A DNA stretch of 61,929 nt from CAG-791 sp963596015 (GTDB taxonomy: Bacteria; Bacillota; Clostridia; Lachnospirales; Lachnospiraceae): positions 1 through 61,929 of the forward strand of contig CAVBJS010000010.1 of NCBI GenBank assembly GCA_963596015.1. Reading direction: 5' to 3'. The position numbers and the translations under genes were made by a program. The notes under the pieces are model-generated. The model saw nothing but the letters and a program-made list of their open reading frames with translations. It ran no database searches and was not told the DNA's origin. Each line of letters starts with the position of its first letter. Position 1 is the first letter of the stretch. Positions 15,223 to 24,700 of the stretch are shown in pieces.

Positions 15223-16353
15223 ATGGAAACAACCAAAAAAGTGATGCTGGTATTTGGTACCCGGCCGGAAGCTATCAAGATGTGCCCGTTGGTCCTGGAA
15301 CTTAAGCGGCGGGGGGAAGAATTTACCCCCGTTGTCTGCGTTACCGGCCAGCATCACGAGATGCTGGAGCAGATCCTGGACTGTTTTGGGATCGTACCGG
15401 ATTATGACCTTGCCATCATGCAGCCGGGACAGACCCTTTTTGACATCACAACACGTATCCTGAATGGCATCAAACCCATTCTGGAAGCAGAAAAGCCCGA
15501 CGCGGTACTGGTGCATGGCGATACGTCTACTGCCTTTGCTGCAGGCCTTGCCGCTTTCTATCTGCAGCTTCCCGTCGGTCACGTAGAAGCCGGCCTTCGC
15601 ACCTATAATATTTATTCTCCTTTTCCGGAGGAATTCAACCGGCAGGCTGTGGATGCGCTTACACGCTGGTATTTTGCACCTACAGAGAAAGCGCGCCGGA
15701 CGCTCCTTGAGGAACATAAGCCGGATGGTGCTGTCTTTGTTACCGGTAATACCTCCATTGATGCCCTTACCCAAACGGTGCAGACGGAGTACACACATCC
15801 GGAGCTTACGTGGGCGCAGGCAGATGGCGCTCGGTTTGTACTGTTGACCGCCCATCGGCGTGAGAACCTGGGAGAGCCCATGCGGCATATTTTCCGAGGC
15901 ATCCGCCGTGTTTTGGAGGAGCACCCGGAGGTTCGTGTGTTGTACCCCATCCACAAGAACCCGTTGGTCCGGCAGATCGCAGAGGAAGTTTTAGGCAGTG
16001 AAAGTCGTCTTCGGATGATCGAGCCGCTGGATGTGATGGATTTCCATAATTTTATGGCAGCGGCAGATCTGATCCTGACGGACAGCGGAGGCATTCAGGA
16101 GGAGGCCCCTGCGCTTGGAAAGCCCGTGCTTGTACTGCGTGATACCACAGAACGCCCGGAAGGTGTTGCTGCCGGAACATTAAAACTGGTGGGAACGACA
16201 CAAGAAGCTGTATATCGGGAATTTAGTCGTCTTCTGGAGGACCCTGAGGAATATCGCCGTATGAGTATGGCATCAAATCCTTACGGGGATGGCACTGCCA
16301 GCCGACAGATCGCCGATATTCTCTTGCGTGAACTGTCGACAGCCGATCAATAG
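15223..16353 (+). CDS. wecB: UDP-N-acetylglucosamine 2-epimerase (non-hydrolysing)
   Basis: 376 residues, full length for the WecB/MnaA family, which interconverts UDP-GlcNAc and UDP-ManNAc in the cytosol. Signatures: VFGTRPEAIKMCPLV, TGQHHEML, VHGDTSTAFAAGLAAF, GHVEAGLRT, SPFPEEFNRQ, VTGNTSIDAL, LLTAHRRENLG and TDSGGIQEEAPALGKP. It sits 15 bases after the BcsB-like gene in the same unit, suggesting that the exported polymer or its modification uses ManNAc or a derivative. No UDP-ManNAc dehydrogenase is nearby, so ManNAcA is less likely unless made elsewhere. Confidence 0.95.
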   Translation: METTKKVMLVFGTRPEAIKMCPLVLELKRRGEEFTPVVCVTGQHHEMLEQILDCFGIVPDYDLAIMQPGQTLFDITTRILNGIKPILEAEKPDAVLVHGDTSTAFAAGLAAFYLQLPVGHVEAGLRTYNIYSPFPEEFNRQAVDALTRWYFAPTEKARRTLLEEHKPDGAVFVTGNTSIDALTQTVQTEYTHPELTWAQADGARFVLLTAHRRENLGEPMRHIFRGIRRVLEEHPEVRVLYPIHKNPLVRQIAEEVLGSESRLRMIEPLDVMDFHNFMAAADLILTDSGGIQEEAPALGKPVLVLRDTTERPEGVAAGTLKLVGTTQEAVYREFSRLLEDPEEYRRMSMASNPYGDGTASRQIADILLRELSTADQ

Positions 16354-16368
16354 AAATATAGGAAAACA

Positions 16369-19300
16369 ATGCGAAAATATCTTCATGTGCAACAGAATAT
16401 TGCGGCAGGCGCGGTGGCGTTTCTATTCTTGCTGGCGAGCCTTTTGCTCTTATTGCAGTCTCCGCGCCCCGGAATGCTTGATTCAGGCCTTTATGACATG
16501 ATCCTTCCGCAGCTCGGCCTTTCCCGCGGTTCTTTCTATGCACAGGATGTTTACTATACCCAGCCCAATGAGCAGTTTGTCATCAGTCAGCTGCCGTGGA
16601 GTGGGATAGTGCAGGTGACGCCAACCTCCAGTCTTGTTTATCCGGCAGCGTTGACCAGCATCCTATGCGGTCTGACCGGACATGCTTTTTCCACGGTCGT
16701 ACTGGCGGTGGTCTTAGTATGCTTGTTTTCCGTGGCACTGTTTGTGCTGGTAAAGTCACTCTATGTACTCTTTGGAGGGTGCGGGGTCCTCGCGGGAAGT
16801 CTGTGGGGGTTCGTTGTACTCAGTGGAAACTATCTGCTTTATTTTAATTCATTCTATTCCACAGCCATGTTCCTTCTGGCACTGACTGCCTTTGCTGCTG
16901 CGGTATTCCGGGCATGGGCTCTTCTGCGCCGGTCAAAACAGTGCAGACTTTCTGTGTGGTTGCCTGTAGCTCTGACAGGTCTTTTGCTGACCACCGCATC
17001 TGAGGTGTCTGTGGTATTGGTCCCGCTGGTGCTGATCATCGTTTTGGTTATAGGTCTGTTTGCTTCCGGTGCCGTATGGCGGCACAAGGCAGCGGTGCTT
17101 TTTGCGGCAGCGCTGCTTTTGTTATGCAGTGTTCGCTTCGGTGTACAGAACGGGCAGATCTTCAATCGCATCAATCTCTATCACAGTTTTTTTGATGGTG
17201 TGCTGACTGTTGCGGATTCCCCTGAAAAAACCCTCTCCGACTTCGAACTTGACCCGTTGCTGGTGCAGGATGTGGGCAAATCTGCTTATCTCGACGAAGA
17301 GGCATATTATATTTCTCCTAATGGTTCACAGGCAGATGAGATCTTTGACCATATCAGTTATTCCCGCATTCTGGGGTATTATCTGCGTCATCCTTCCATG
17401 CTGCAGCGTTTGATCAGTTCTGTGCTTCCGCAGGCCGGACATGTAGATACTTCTTACTGCGTTTCTGTTTCTTCCGATGCAGGAGCCGTTATCCGGGCTG
17501 ATTACTGGGATCTTATGCGCCGCTTTTTCTTTGTGGAGCCAACGACTTTCTTATTAGTATCATTGTGCTGTGCAGCACTGGGGATTGGTTGTTTTTGGCT
17601 GCGGCGTCGTGGACTTGGCTGTGCTTTGTTGCTGGCCGGTGCTTCCGGTTGGCTTACGCTGATAATGGCGCTGATCGGCTGTGGGACCGCTGATATTATT
17701 TTCGGCCGGATCTTCTTTCAGTCTTTTTTGGATCTTCAGTTATGTATTCTCGTCGCCTTTGTTGCCTATGGGATCAAGCGGGCTGTTCTTGGTATTGCGT
17801 ATTCCCGTTTGAGTACCCGGCAGGTGCCGGCAGCGATCTTCCCGGCGGAAGGCTATGAACCATTTGCTTTTTCCCAGTCTGCATGGTTTGCAGAGTGCAA
17901 AGACGCGGCATGGCGTATTCTCTCTGATTCTCGTCGGTACACATTGGCAGCCTCCGTGCTCTGCTTTCTGGTCATGGGCTATGTTATTTTTGTGCCGCGG
18001 ATCGGTGCTTACAATAACGGTGACTTTGGCCGTATGATGGATGCAATGGGGCTTGTGTATACACCGGAAGATTATTTTTATCCTTCTGTGCAGATGCAAA
18101 AGGCCATTGAACGATATGACTATCTGGAACCTTACGACTGGAGTCGAATCCGTCCCGGGAAAATGGAACTGACGCAAAGCTGGATCTCCGCCGGAATGAG
18201 AGTTCTGTACGAATTGACCGGTATCCCTTTTTCCACTGCGGTACTGGCTGGATTTCATATACTTGTTCTGGCATGCTGCTTCTATGAGCTCACACTGGCG
18301 ATACATCGGCATTGGGGGAAGAAGGCAGCGTTGCTGAGTACCATACTGTATTATTTCATGTTCTGCGGCAGTTACAATATGGGCTGGCTCAATTCTCTGT
18401 TTGGAGAAGGCATTGCCTATGTCGGCCTGATGCTGGTGCTTGCTGCGAGCGTGCACACCATAGAACATACTTCCGGCGCCGGCCGCAGGCATGGGCTTGA
18501 ATTGCTGGCTGTTTCCAGTATATATTTGGCCTGTGCCAAAGCACAATATGCCGTACTGGTTCCTGTACTGCTGATCTGGTGGTACATTTTGGCATTTTGC
18601 ACAGCAGCAGGACGAAAAAAGAAAATTTTCTCACTGGTCGGGGCAGCATTTCTGGCGATAGCGTTGGTCAGCTATGCCAGTGGTGTCTATGCGAACAATG
18701 AATCTGTCTCTTCGCAGGATACCCTGTATGGCGGTTTGCTGAATGGTATATTGACCTATGCCGATGACCCGGTTCAGGCATTGCAGGAACTGGGGCTGGA
18801 TACCGGCCTTGTGGCGGACAAGGGTAAGAATCATTACCTGCCCAAAGAGGAATATTACTGTCCGCCTCGTACCGAAAAAGCGGAAGAGTTGATCTACAGT
18901 AAGGTCAGTTCCACCGATTATCTGTTCTGGTATCTTCGGCATCCGAAAGCATTCTGGCATCTGCTGAACGATACTGCCGTTGCTTCTGCCGAGGTGATGC
19001 CGGATTTCAACATTTATATTGGCGAAAACAATACGCAGCCGCATCGCACTGTGAACAAATTTAACCTGTGGGCACAGCTGCGGCCTATGCTCATTCCAAG
19101 ACTTTTTGTTCTGTACGTGCTGCTGTTCGGTGCAATATATATAGTTTCTTTTGTCAAGATCTTCCGCCGGCGTTCTTCCGGCAGAAGCAAACTTTATGCG
19201 GGACTGCTGATGATGCTGATCGCGCTGGGTGCGCTGCAATATCCACTGCCCATAGTAGGAAATGGTCGTTCTGACGCAGTCAAACAGCTTTATTTCTTCC

Positions 19301-19422
19301 GGGAAGTGTACGATATGGTGTTCCTGCTTCTTATTGTCTGGGGCATTTTCCGTTTGAGGCCGAAGCTGTGTGCCCTGGGACGGAAACTGACAGGCAGACT
19401 CCGCAATAAAACGCAGAACTAG
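16369..19422 (+). CDS. Double-module polytopic membrane protein (two fused WsfD-like modules)
   Basis: 1017 residues in two homologous halves (about 1-500 and 520-1017), each with about ten membrane helices. Half one has LDSGLYDMILPQLGLSRG and a loop ending YYLRHPSML; half two has YNNGDFGRMMDAMGL and WYLRHPKAFWHL. The 531-residue protein at 7004 is a single copy of the same module. Half one lacks the NDG-type acidic triplet but keeps an aspartate (LDSG), so the two halves may differ in activity. Probable multi-membrane-span transferase or export component acting on the polymer; function is inferred from context. Start ATG 16369 follows AGGAAAA, 15 bases after the epimerase gene. Confidence 0.6.
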   Translation: MRKYLHVQQNIAAGAVAFLFLLASLLLLLQSPRPGMLDSGLYDMILPQLGLSRGSFYAQDVYYTQPNEQFVISQLPWSGIVQVTPTSSLVYPAALTSILCGLTGHAFSTVVLAVVLVCLFSVALFVLVKSLYVLFGGCGVLAGSLWGFVVLSGNYLLYFNSFYSTAMFLLALTAFAAAVFRAWALLRRSKQCRLSVWLPVALTGLLLTTASEVSVVLVPLVLIIVLVIGLFASGAVWRHKAAVLFAAALLLLCSVRFGVQNGQIFNRINLYHSFFDGVLTVADSPEKTLSDFELDPLLVQDVGKSAYLDEEAYYISPNGSQADEIFDHISYSRILGYYLRHPSMLQRLISSVLPQAGHVDTSYCVSVSSDAGAVIRADYWDLMRRFFFVEPTTFLLVSLCCAALGIGCFWLRRRGLGCALLLAGASGWLTLIMALIGCGTADIIFGRIFFQSFLDLQLCILVAFVAYGIKRAVLGIAYSRLSTRQVPAAIFPAEGYEPFAFSQSAWFAECKDAAWRILSDSRRYTLAASVLCFLVMGYVIFVPRIGAYNNGDFGRMMDAMGLVYTPEDYFYPSVQMQKAIERYDYLEPYDWSRIRPGKMELTQSWISAGMRVLYELTGIPFSTAVLAGFHILVLACCFYELTLAIHRHWGKKAALLSTILYYFMFCGSYNMGWLNSLFGEGIAYVGLMLVLAASVHTIEHTSGAGRRHGLELLAVSSIYLACAKAQYAVLVPVLLIWWYILAFCTAAGRKKKIFSLVGAAFLAIALVSYASGVYANNESVSSQDTLYGGLLNGILTYADDPVQALQELGLDTGLVADKGKNHYLPKEEYYCPPRTEKAEELIYSKVSSTDYLFWYLRHPKAFWHLLNDTAVASAEVMPDFNIYIGENNTQPHRTVNKFNLWAQLRPMLIPRLFVLYVLLFGAIYIVSFVKIFRRRSSGRSKLYAGLLMMLIALGALQYPLPIVGNGRSDAVKQLYFFREVYDMVFLLLIVWGIFRLRPKLCALGRKLTGRLRNKTQN

Positions 19423-19447
19423 CTACAGTGCAAGAAAGGATGGCACT

Positions 19448-21319
19448 ATGCAAGTACGTAAAACCTGGTTTGCAGGATTGTGCATTTTTCTATATTTATG
19501 CGGCAGTGTTTATACACTGTTAAGCGGTTTATCCACTTTGGGAGAAGGAAGCGAGTATCCATATCTATCCCCTGCAGTGGTTATTCTTACCATCAGCGGT
19601 ATGGTGTTTGCCGTTGTGCTCATTGCCTGCGTCAGCGCACGTTTTCAGCTGCCGGCATGGGCCAAGGGGCACGCGATGGGCATGACGGTGTTGGAATGGG
19701 GACTTGCCGCTGTCATTCTTCTGGCATCCTTTATCATCCGTGTGGTCTTTGTACAGAATTTTCCTATGATACCGAATTCCGATTACAAGACTTACTATGA
19801 GATCGCACAGCTGATCAACAGCGATACCCTGTTGGAAGATGGCGTGGGCTATTGTCAATACGTCTCCATGTTCCCCCACGTATATGGCTACAGCTACGTG
19901 CTGTCACTGGTGATGCACTTCTTTGGCACTTCCGTCTGGGTGGGGCAGATGTTCAATATCGTATGCGCTGTACTCACCTGTTTTTTTGTCTGGAGATGCG
20001 CCGTGATGCTGACAGGCCGGGCATCAGGCTTCTTCGCATTGTTGATCACTGCCTTCTGGCCCTCACAGATCCTGTACAATAATTTTCTCGCTGCAGAGTA
20101 TCTGTTCTCCTTGATGCTGTATTTCTGTCTGTGGTTTTTCCTGCGTCTGGTACGGGTGGATATCAGCGACGGCCGGGCACAGACCGGTCTGTTCTTTGGA
20201 CACATTGCACTGGGCGTTTGTATCGGACTTACCTCTGCCGTTCGCCCTATGGCTATGCTGCTGCTTATTTCCATACTTCTGTATCTGTTTCCCAGTCAGG
20301 TGCAGTTGCCCATCCTGCCTCGCAACGATCTGCCTGTTACAGCCCGCGCCATGAGCCATGGGTGGATCCGTGCGGTTCTGATCCTGGCGGCATTTATGTT
20401 TACCTCCGCCATCACCAGCCGCTGTGTTTCCTATGCCGTGGACAGTGAGATCACCGGGGGAAGCACCTCTTTCGGTTATAACCTGCTTGTCGGTCTCAAC
20501 CAGGAGACTTATGGCGGATGGAACCAGGAGGATGCGGATTATCTGTATCAGGCGCTGGAAGAAACCGGCAGCGCACAGCAGGCGCAGGCTGCCTGCCGTG
20601 ATCTTGCCTTGCAGCGGCTCAAAGCCCCTGTCGAAAGTATTTTGAATCTGTTTTTTCATAAGTATACGGTGCTCTGGGCCAATGATGACTATGGTTCTAC
20701 CTGGAATCTGCTTTTTATGGATCAGCAAGGCACTTTGACAGCGCAGCGAGAGACGTTTTTGTATAGCATGCGCAATATCAATAATTACTACTATATGGTT
20801 ATTGTGGCATTCTCTGCATTGGGCGTTGTTATGCTCATTCGCCGCTCCGGCAGCTGGAATTACATTCCTGTCACGATATTTCTGGGAACTGTTGCCATGC
20901 ACCTGCTGGTGGAAAATCAGAATCGTTACCACTTTCACGCCATATATCTGTTTGTACTGCTTGCAGTAGCTGCCTTGCACAGCATTTATGAGGCCTGTGA
21001 TGACTATATCGTCCGCGGACAGGCTGAACGCACGCGTAAAAAGGAGCAAGCCGCAGCAGAGCAGGCTGCTTATCGTCGTATTGAAGAGGCAGAGGCATAT
21101 GCCCAGCAAAAACAGCAGCAAAAAATGGAAGGGCAATTTGATATGGCGGCTGCACTGCGGGAAGGCCATGTGCGAGTATCGGTATCCCAGGCAGTGGATG
21201 TTTCCTCAGAAGCGGATGATCTGACGCACGCGCCTGAAGTGGAGCGATTGGATGATCCCCCACACACGCCTGAAGCGGAGCAATCGGAAACACATCCTAA
21301 CGACGATGCAGTTTCCTGA
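19448..21319 (+). CDS. GT-C (family 39-like) membrane glycosyltransferase
   Basis: 623 residues: about eleven to thirteen membrane helices, then a cytosolic tail (from about 520) with a charged coiled-coil stretch (AERTRKKEQAAAEQAAYRR) and an acidic end. The first outer loop holds NSDYKTYYEIAQLI, whose aspartate corresponds to the catalytic residue of PMT/ArnT-type enzymes that use polyprenyl-phosphate sugars. It could add side sugars to the polymer outside the membrane. AAAGGA precedes the ATG; 25 bases separate it from the preceding gene. The coiled-coil tail is unusual and could mediate complex assembly. Confidence 0.7.
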   Translation: MQVRKTWFAGLCIFLYLCGSVYTLLSGLSTLGEGSEYPYLSPAVVILTISGMVFAVVLIACVSARFQLPAWAKGHAMGMTVLEWGLAAVILLASFIIRVVFVQNFPMIPNSDYKTYYEIAQLINSDTLLEDGVGYCQYVSMFPHVYGYSYVLSLVMHFFGTSVWVGQMFNIVCAVLTCFFVWRCAVMLTGRASGFFALLITAFWPSQILYNNFLAAEYLFSLMLYFCLWFFLRLVRVDISDGRAQTGLFFGHIALGVCIGLTSAVRPMAMLLLISILLYLFPSQVQLPILPRNDLPVTARAMSHGWIRAVLILAAFMFTSAITSRCVSYAVDSEITGGSTSFGYNLLVGLNQETYGGWNQEDADYLYQALEETGSAQQAQAACRDLALQRLKAPVESILNLFFHKYTVLWANDDYGSTWNLLFMDQQGTLTAQRETFLYSMRNINNYYYMVIVAFSALGVVMLIRRSGSWNYIPVTIFLGTVAMHLLVENQNRYHFHAIYLFVLLAVAALHSIYEACDDYIVRGQAERTRKKEQAAAEQAAYRRIEEAEAYAQQKQQQKMEGQFDMAAALREGHVRVSVSQAVDVSSEADDLTHAPEVERLDDPPHTPEAEQSETHPNDDAVS

Positions 21320-21359
21320 TGCCGTGCATTTTTCTTGTTTTATGTAAGGAGTCCATACC

Positions 21360-22985
21360 ATGTCAAAGTTGGAGCGTGTGCAAAAATACATTATCATGCT
21401 GATCATGGTGTTATTCCTCATCGTGCTCGGCGGTATCCTGTTTATGCTGTCAGCAACGAAAGAAAGCAACAGTGCTGTTTCTTCCGGTGAGGATGAAAGC
21501 GACAGTACAGTTGCTTCCGATGAGGAAGAGCTGACCGAGGTGCAGTGGTATTATCCGGATCATTTGCAGCTGGGCCAGTTACTTACGGCGCAGTCATTCA
21601 CTTCTCCGGAAGGCGGCGAGACAACGCTGACAGAGCATTTGGGACCAGGCATCACGCTGGTGATGTACTGGGGCAGTTGGTGCAGCTACTGTGAAAAACA
21701 GACCGACCTCTTGCTTTCCATGCAGCAGGAGCTTTCTGAACAGGGGATCCATGTTCTGTTGATCGATAAGATGGATCCCGAAAAAGAAAGTCTGGAGGCT
21801 GCGCAGCAGGTCATGACGGAAAAAAACATTCCGTTTGACTGGGTGATCGATTCGGATCTTTCTGTATATCAGGAACTGGGACTGCACATCATCCCCACTA
21901 CTTTCCTGTTGGATGATACAGGACATGTGCTATATTGCTATGCCGGTACAACCGACACCGCCGGTGAACTTACTGCCATGCTGGCGTATGCCGAGCAGGG
22001 TGCTGCTGCCCAGACCCTCTCCTTTGTGCAGCAGCAGCTGATGACGCCGGATGGTGGTGTACGATTACATGTACAGGCGCAATCCGCACCTTCCCCCAGC
22101 GGACAGGATGTGCTGGCAGAAAGCCAGGGGCTGCTGATGGAATATGCCTTTCTGGTGGAAGATGAGTCGCTGTTTGATGCGGCATATCAATATGTGCAGG
22201 AAAAACTGGATGTGAATGGTCTGCTGCGTTGGTATGGCACTGACGGGGAACAGACGGCCCAGGTCAATGCACTTCTGGATGATCTGCGGGTTTTACGGGC
22301 CCTGGGAGAATGGGATCAGGAATTCGGCGGCTACGAGAAGGAACTTGCCTATCATGCCCGCGCCATTGTCGAGGATAACGTGGATGAGGATGGGAATCTT
22401 GTGGATTTCTATACTTTTTCGGATGGTTCCAAAGCCCATCGTCTGACAATGTGTTACGCTGATTGGAAGGCACTGGATTTCCTGGTAATTCAACAGCCTG
22501 ACTGCGCTTTAGCAGTACAGAATGCGCAGCAGCTTGTAAACGGGGCGTATTTGGGAGATGATTTTCCGTTCTACGCCAACTATTATGACTATGACACCAA
22601 GAGTTATGATACGGGCTCACTGAATATGGCAGAGGCTTTATTGACTTTACTTCATCAGGCCGAGGCCGGTCAGCTTCCGGACGCCTCACTGCAATGGCTG
22701 CGCAACCGGATGTCCGGAAACGGTATTTGGGCTCGCTATGATATCCACGGCAATGTGGTGTCTGGCTACGAGTATCAATCCGGTGCCATATATGCCATTG
22801 TAGGGCTGATCGCGATGGAATGCGGCGATGATACGTTGCTGACGCAGGCGGTAAGCCGGATGGAGAGTTTTCGCTGCTTTGATGCAGACAGTGCGCTTAA
22901 CGGCGCATTTGCTCCCTCGATAGAAGAGGTGTCCTCATTTGACCAATGCATGGCATTGGTGTTATACGCCAAAATGGGACGCTGA
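21360..22985 (+). CDS. Membrane-anchored thioredoxin-like domain fused to a GH8-like glycoside hydrolase
   Basis: 541 residues. An anchor (about 10-30) and an acidic linker lead to a TlpA/ResA-like domain with WCSYC at 107-111 and the cis-proline loop IIPT at 178-181. From about 215 an alpha/alpha-barrel follows, with AESQGLLMEYAFLV (Glu254) matching the catalytic-acid motif of family 8 hydrolases such as the BcsZ cellulase, then DDLRVLRALGEWD and later YADWKALDFL. BcsZ-type enzymes trim nascent polymer and belong in cellulose-type loci, so the position fits. The fusion to a redox domain is not one I know. Substrate not certain. AAGGAG precedes the ATG. Confidence 0.75.
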   Translation: MSKLERVQKYIIMLIMVLFLIVLGGILFMLSATKESNSAVSSGEDESDSTVASDEEELTEVQWYYPDHLQLGQLLTAQSFTSPEGGETTLTEHLGPGITLVMYWGSWCSYCEKQTDLLLSMQQELSEQGIHVLLIDKMDPEKESLEAAQQVMTEKNIPFDWVIDSDLSVYQELGLHIIPTTFLLDDTGHVLYCYAGTTDTAGELTAMLAYAEQGAAAQTLSFVQQQLMTPDGGVRLHVQAQSAPSPSGQDVLAESQGLLMEYAFLVEDESLFDAAYQYVQEKLDVNGLLRWYGTDGEQTAQVNALLDDLRVLRALGEWDQEFGGYEKELAYHARAIVEDNVDEDGNLVDFYTFSDGSKAHRLTMCYADWKALDFLVIQQPDCALAVQNAQQLVNGAYLGDDFPFYANYYDYDTKSYDTGSLNMAEALLTLLHQAEAGQLPDASLQWLRNRMSGNGIWARYDIHGNVVSGYEYQSGAIYAIVGLIAMECGDDTLLTQAVSRMESFRCFDADSALNGAFAPSIEEVSSFDQCMALVLYAKMGR

Positions 22986-22998
22986 AAGGAGATTTCCT

Positions 22999-24534
22999 AT
23001 GCTGTTCAACTCATTCCAATTCGTATTGTTTTTCCCGGTTGTGGCATTACTGTATTATGTAGTGCCGGCCCGTTGGCGATATATCTGGCTGGTTGTTGTA
23101 AGTTACTTTTTTTACGCATGTTTCTCGCCGATCTATGTCCTGCTTCTGTTTGGCATTACGCTTATAACGTACACTGTCGGGCGGGGAATTGAGTATTGCC
23201 GATCACATAGCTTCTCATACAGTAAGCGGTTCCATAGGGTGCGTCATTCATCCCGCAAAGCAGCAGCCAACAGTTTTGCATGGCTAATGACCGGCTTGGT
23301 ACTCTGCCTTGGCATATTGTTCTTCTTTAAATATTTCAACTTTTTTGTGGGAGATGTATTGCGCGGCATTGCAGCGGTTTTCCCGGAACTGGGATTGCCC
23401 ACCCCGGCGTTTTCTATTGTGCTGCCGGTAGGCATTTCTTTTTATACGTTTCAGTCCCTGAGTTATATCTTTGAGGTATATAAAGGTAAATGCACTGCTG
23501 AACACAATTTCCTGTACTACGCTGCCTTTGTGTCTTTCTTCCCCCTGCTGTGTGCCGGCCCTATCGAGCGCGCACCGCATATGCTGCCGCAGCTGCGGCA
23601 GGTGCACGCTTTTGATCTTCATAAGATCAAGCGCGGACTTTTGCTGATGCTGTGGGGCTACTTTCAGAAAATGGTCATTTCCGACCGTGCTGCGATCCTT
23701 GTGGATCAGGTCTTTGGCAATTACGAAGTCTATGCCGGATTCCAGCTGGTAACGGCGGCTGTGCTGTTTGGCTTGCAGATCTACGGTGACTTTGCCGGTT
23801 ATTCCAATCTGGCCATCGGCGCTGCGGAAGTGATGGGATTTGATGTCAACATCAATTTCAATACGCCCTACTTTTCCCGTTCGGTAGGAGAATTCTGGAG
23901 GCGGTGGCATATTTCCCTTTCCGGTTGGTTCCGTGATTACCTGTATTTTCCGTTAGGCGGAAGCCGCTGCAGCCGGGCAAAGAAATACCGCAACATCATG
24001 ATCGTCTTTTTGATCAGCGGTCTGTGGCACGGCGCCGGTTGGAATTTTATCCTCTGGGGTGGGCTGAATGGCCTGTTTCAGGTTATGGAACAGCAATTTG
24101 CGCCCCAGCGCAAGTGGCTGTGCGAAAAACTCCATATCAACGTTTCTTCTCTCGGTCATAAGATCATACAGACAGTGCTGACGTTCGCACTGGTGGACTT
24201 TGCGTGGATCTTCTTTAATGCAGCGGATGTGCAGACGGCTTTCGGATTCATCGGACGGATGTTTACCACCCTGAGTCTGGATAGTCTGTTCGGCAGTGCG
24301 CTGTTCCAACTGGGACTTTCCGCTGTGGAGATGCAAGTACTGGCGGTGGCACTTATGATCCAGTTCGTGGTGAGCCTGTGTACTTATAAGGGGATCGTTG
24401 TACGGGATGTTCTGTGCCGACAGAAATTCATGGAACAGGACATCATAGTCATTATCGGCATTTTGATGGTACTGGTCTTTGGCATCTATGGTCCGGCGTA
24501 TAACGCTGCCGATTTTATTTATATGCAGTTCTGA
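22999..24534 (+). CDS. MBOAT-family membrane O-acyltransferase (AlgI-like), exopolysaccharide locus
   Basis: 511 residues with about ten or more membrane segments. Signatures: PVGISFYTFQSLSYIFEVYK, LLCAGPIERAPHML, FWRRWHISLSGWFRDYLYFP, and catalytic His344 in SGLWHGAGWNF. ATG 22999 is preceded by GAAAGGAG and gives the standard family start MLFNSFQFVLFFP; an in-frame ATG at 22939 lies within the preceding gene. It probably brings acetyl groups across the membrane to acylate the polymer with the SGNH protein encoded after the intervening leader element. It is a paralogue of the MBOAT at 3235. Confidence 0.93.
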   Translation: MLFNSFQFVLFFPVVALLYYVVPARWRYIWLVVVSYFFYACFSPIYVLLLFGITLITYTVGRGIEYCRSHSFSYSKRFHRVRHSSRKAAANSFAWLMTGLVLCLGILFFFKYFNFFVGDVLRGIAAVFPELGLPTPAFSIVLPVGISFYTFQSLSYIFEVYKGKCTAEHNFLYYAAFVSFFPLLCAGPIERAPHMLPQLRQVHAFDLHKIKRGLLLMLWGYFQKMVISDRAAILVDQVFGNYEVYAGFQLVTAAVLFGLQIYGDFAGYSNLAIGAAEVMGFDVNINFNTPYFSRSVGEFWRRWHISLSGWFRDYLYFPLGGSRCSRAKKYRNIMIVFLISGLWHGAGWNFILWGGLNGLFQVMEQQFAPQRKWLCEKLHINVSSLGHKIIQTVLTFALVDFAWIFFNAADVQTAFGFIGRMFTTLSLDSLFGSALFQLGLSAVEMQVLAVALMIQFVVSLCTYKGIVVRDVLCRQKFMEQDIIVIIGILMVLVFGIYGPAYNAADFIYMQF

Positions 24535-24559
24535 TGGAAAGAAAAAGTTTGAAAGAAAA

Positions 24560-24695
24560 AGTTTGAAAGAAATGCTTGATCGCGTTTCTTCCAAACTGCA
24601 TGGATGTCGCAAACGCCATCCGTGCCGGATCACATCGGAGAATTCGCCTGCGCGAAAATCTGCTCGCGTGCTGCAGTAAACTGCGGCATAAGGAG
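24560..24695 (+). repeat. Multi-hairpin leader element, copy 3
   Basis: A: AGTTTGAAAGAAATGC (24560-24575) with GCGTTTCTTCCAAACT (24582-24597). B: CATGGATGTCG with CGCCATCCGTG (24599-24624). C: from 24637, partly degenerate. D: CTGCAGTAAACTGCGG. Ends in AAGGAGG, the ribosome site of the gene at 24701. A direct duplication of GAAAGAAAAAGTTT precedes hairpin A. Confidence 0.85.
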
Positions 24696-24700
24696 GAAAA

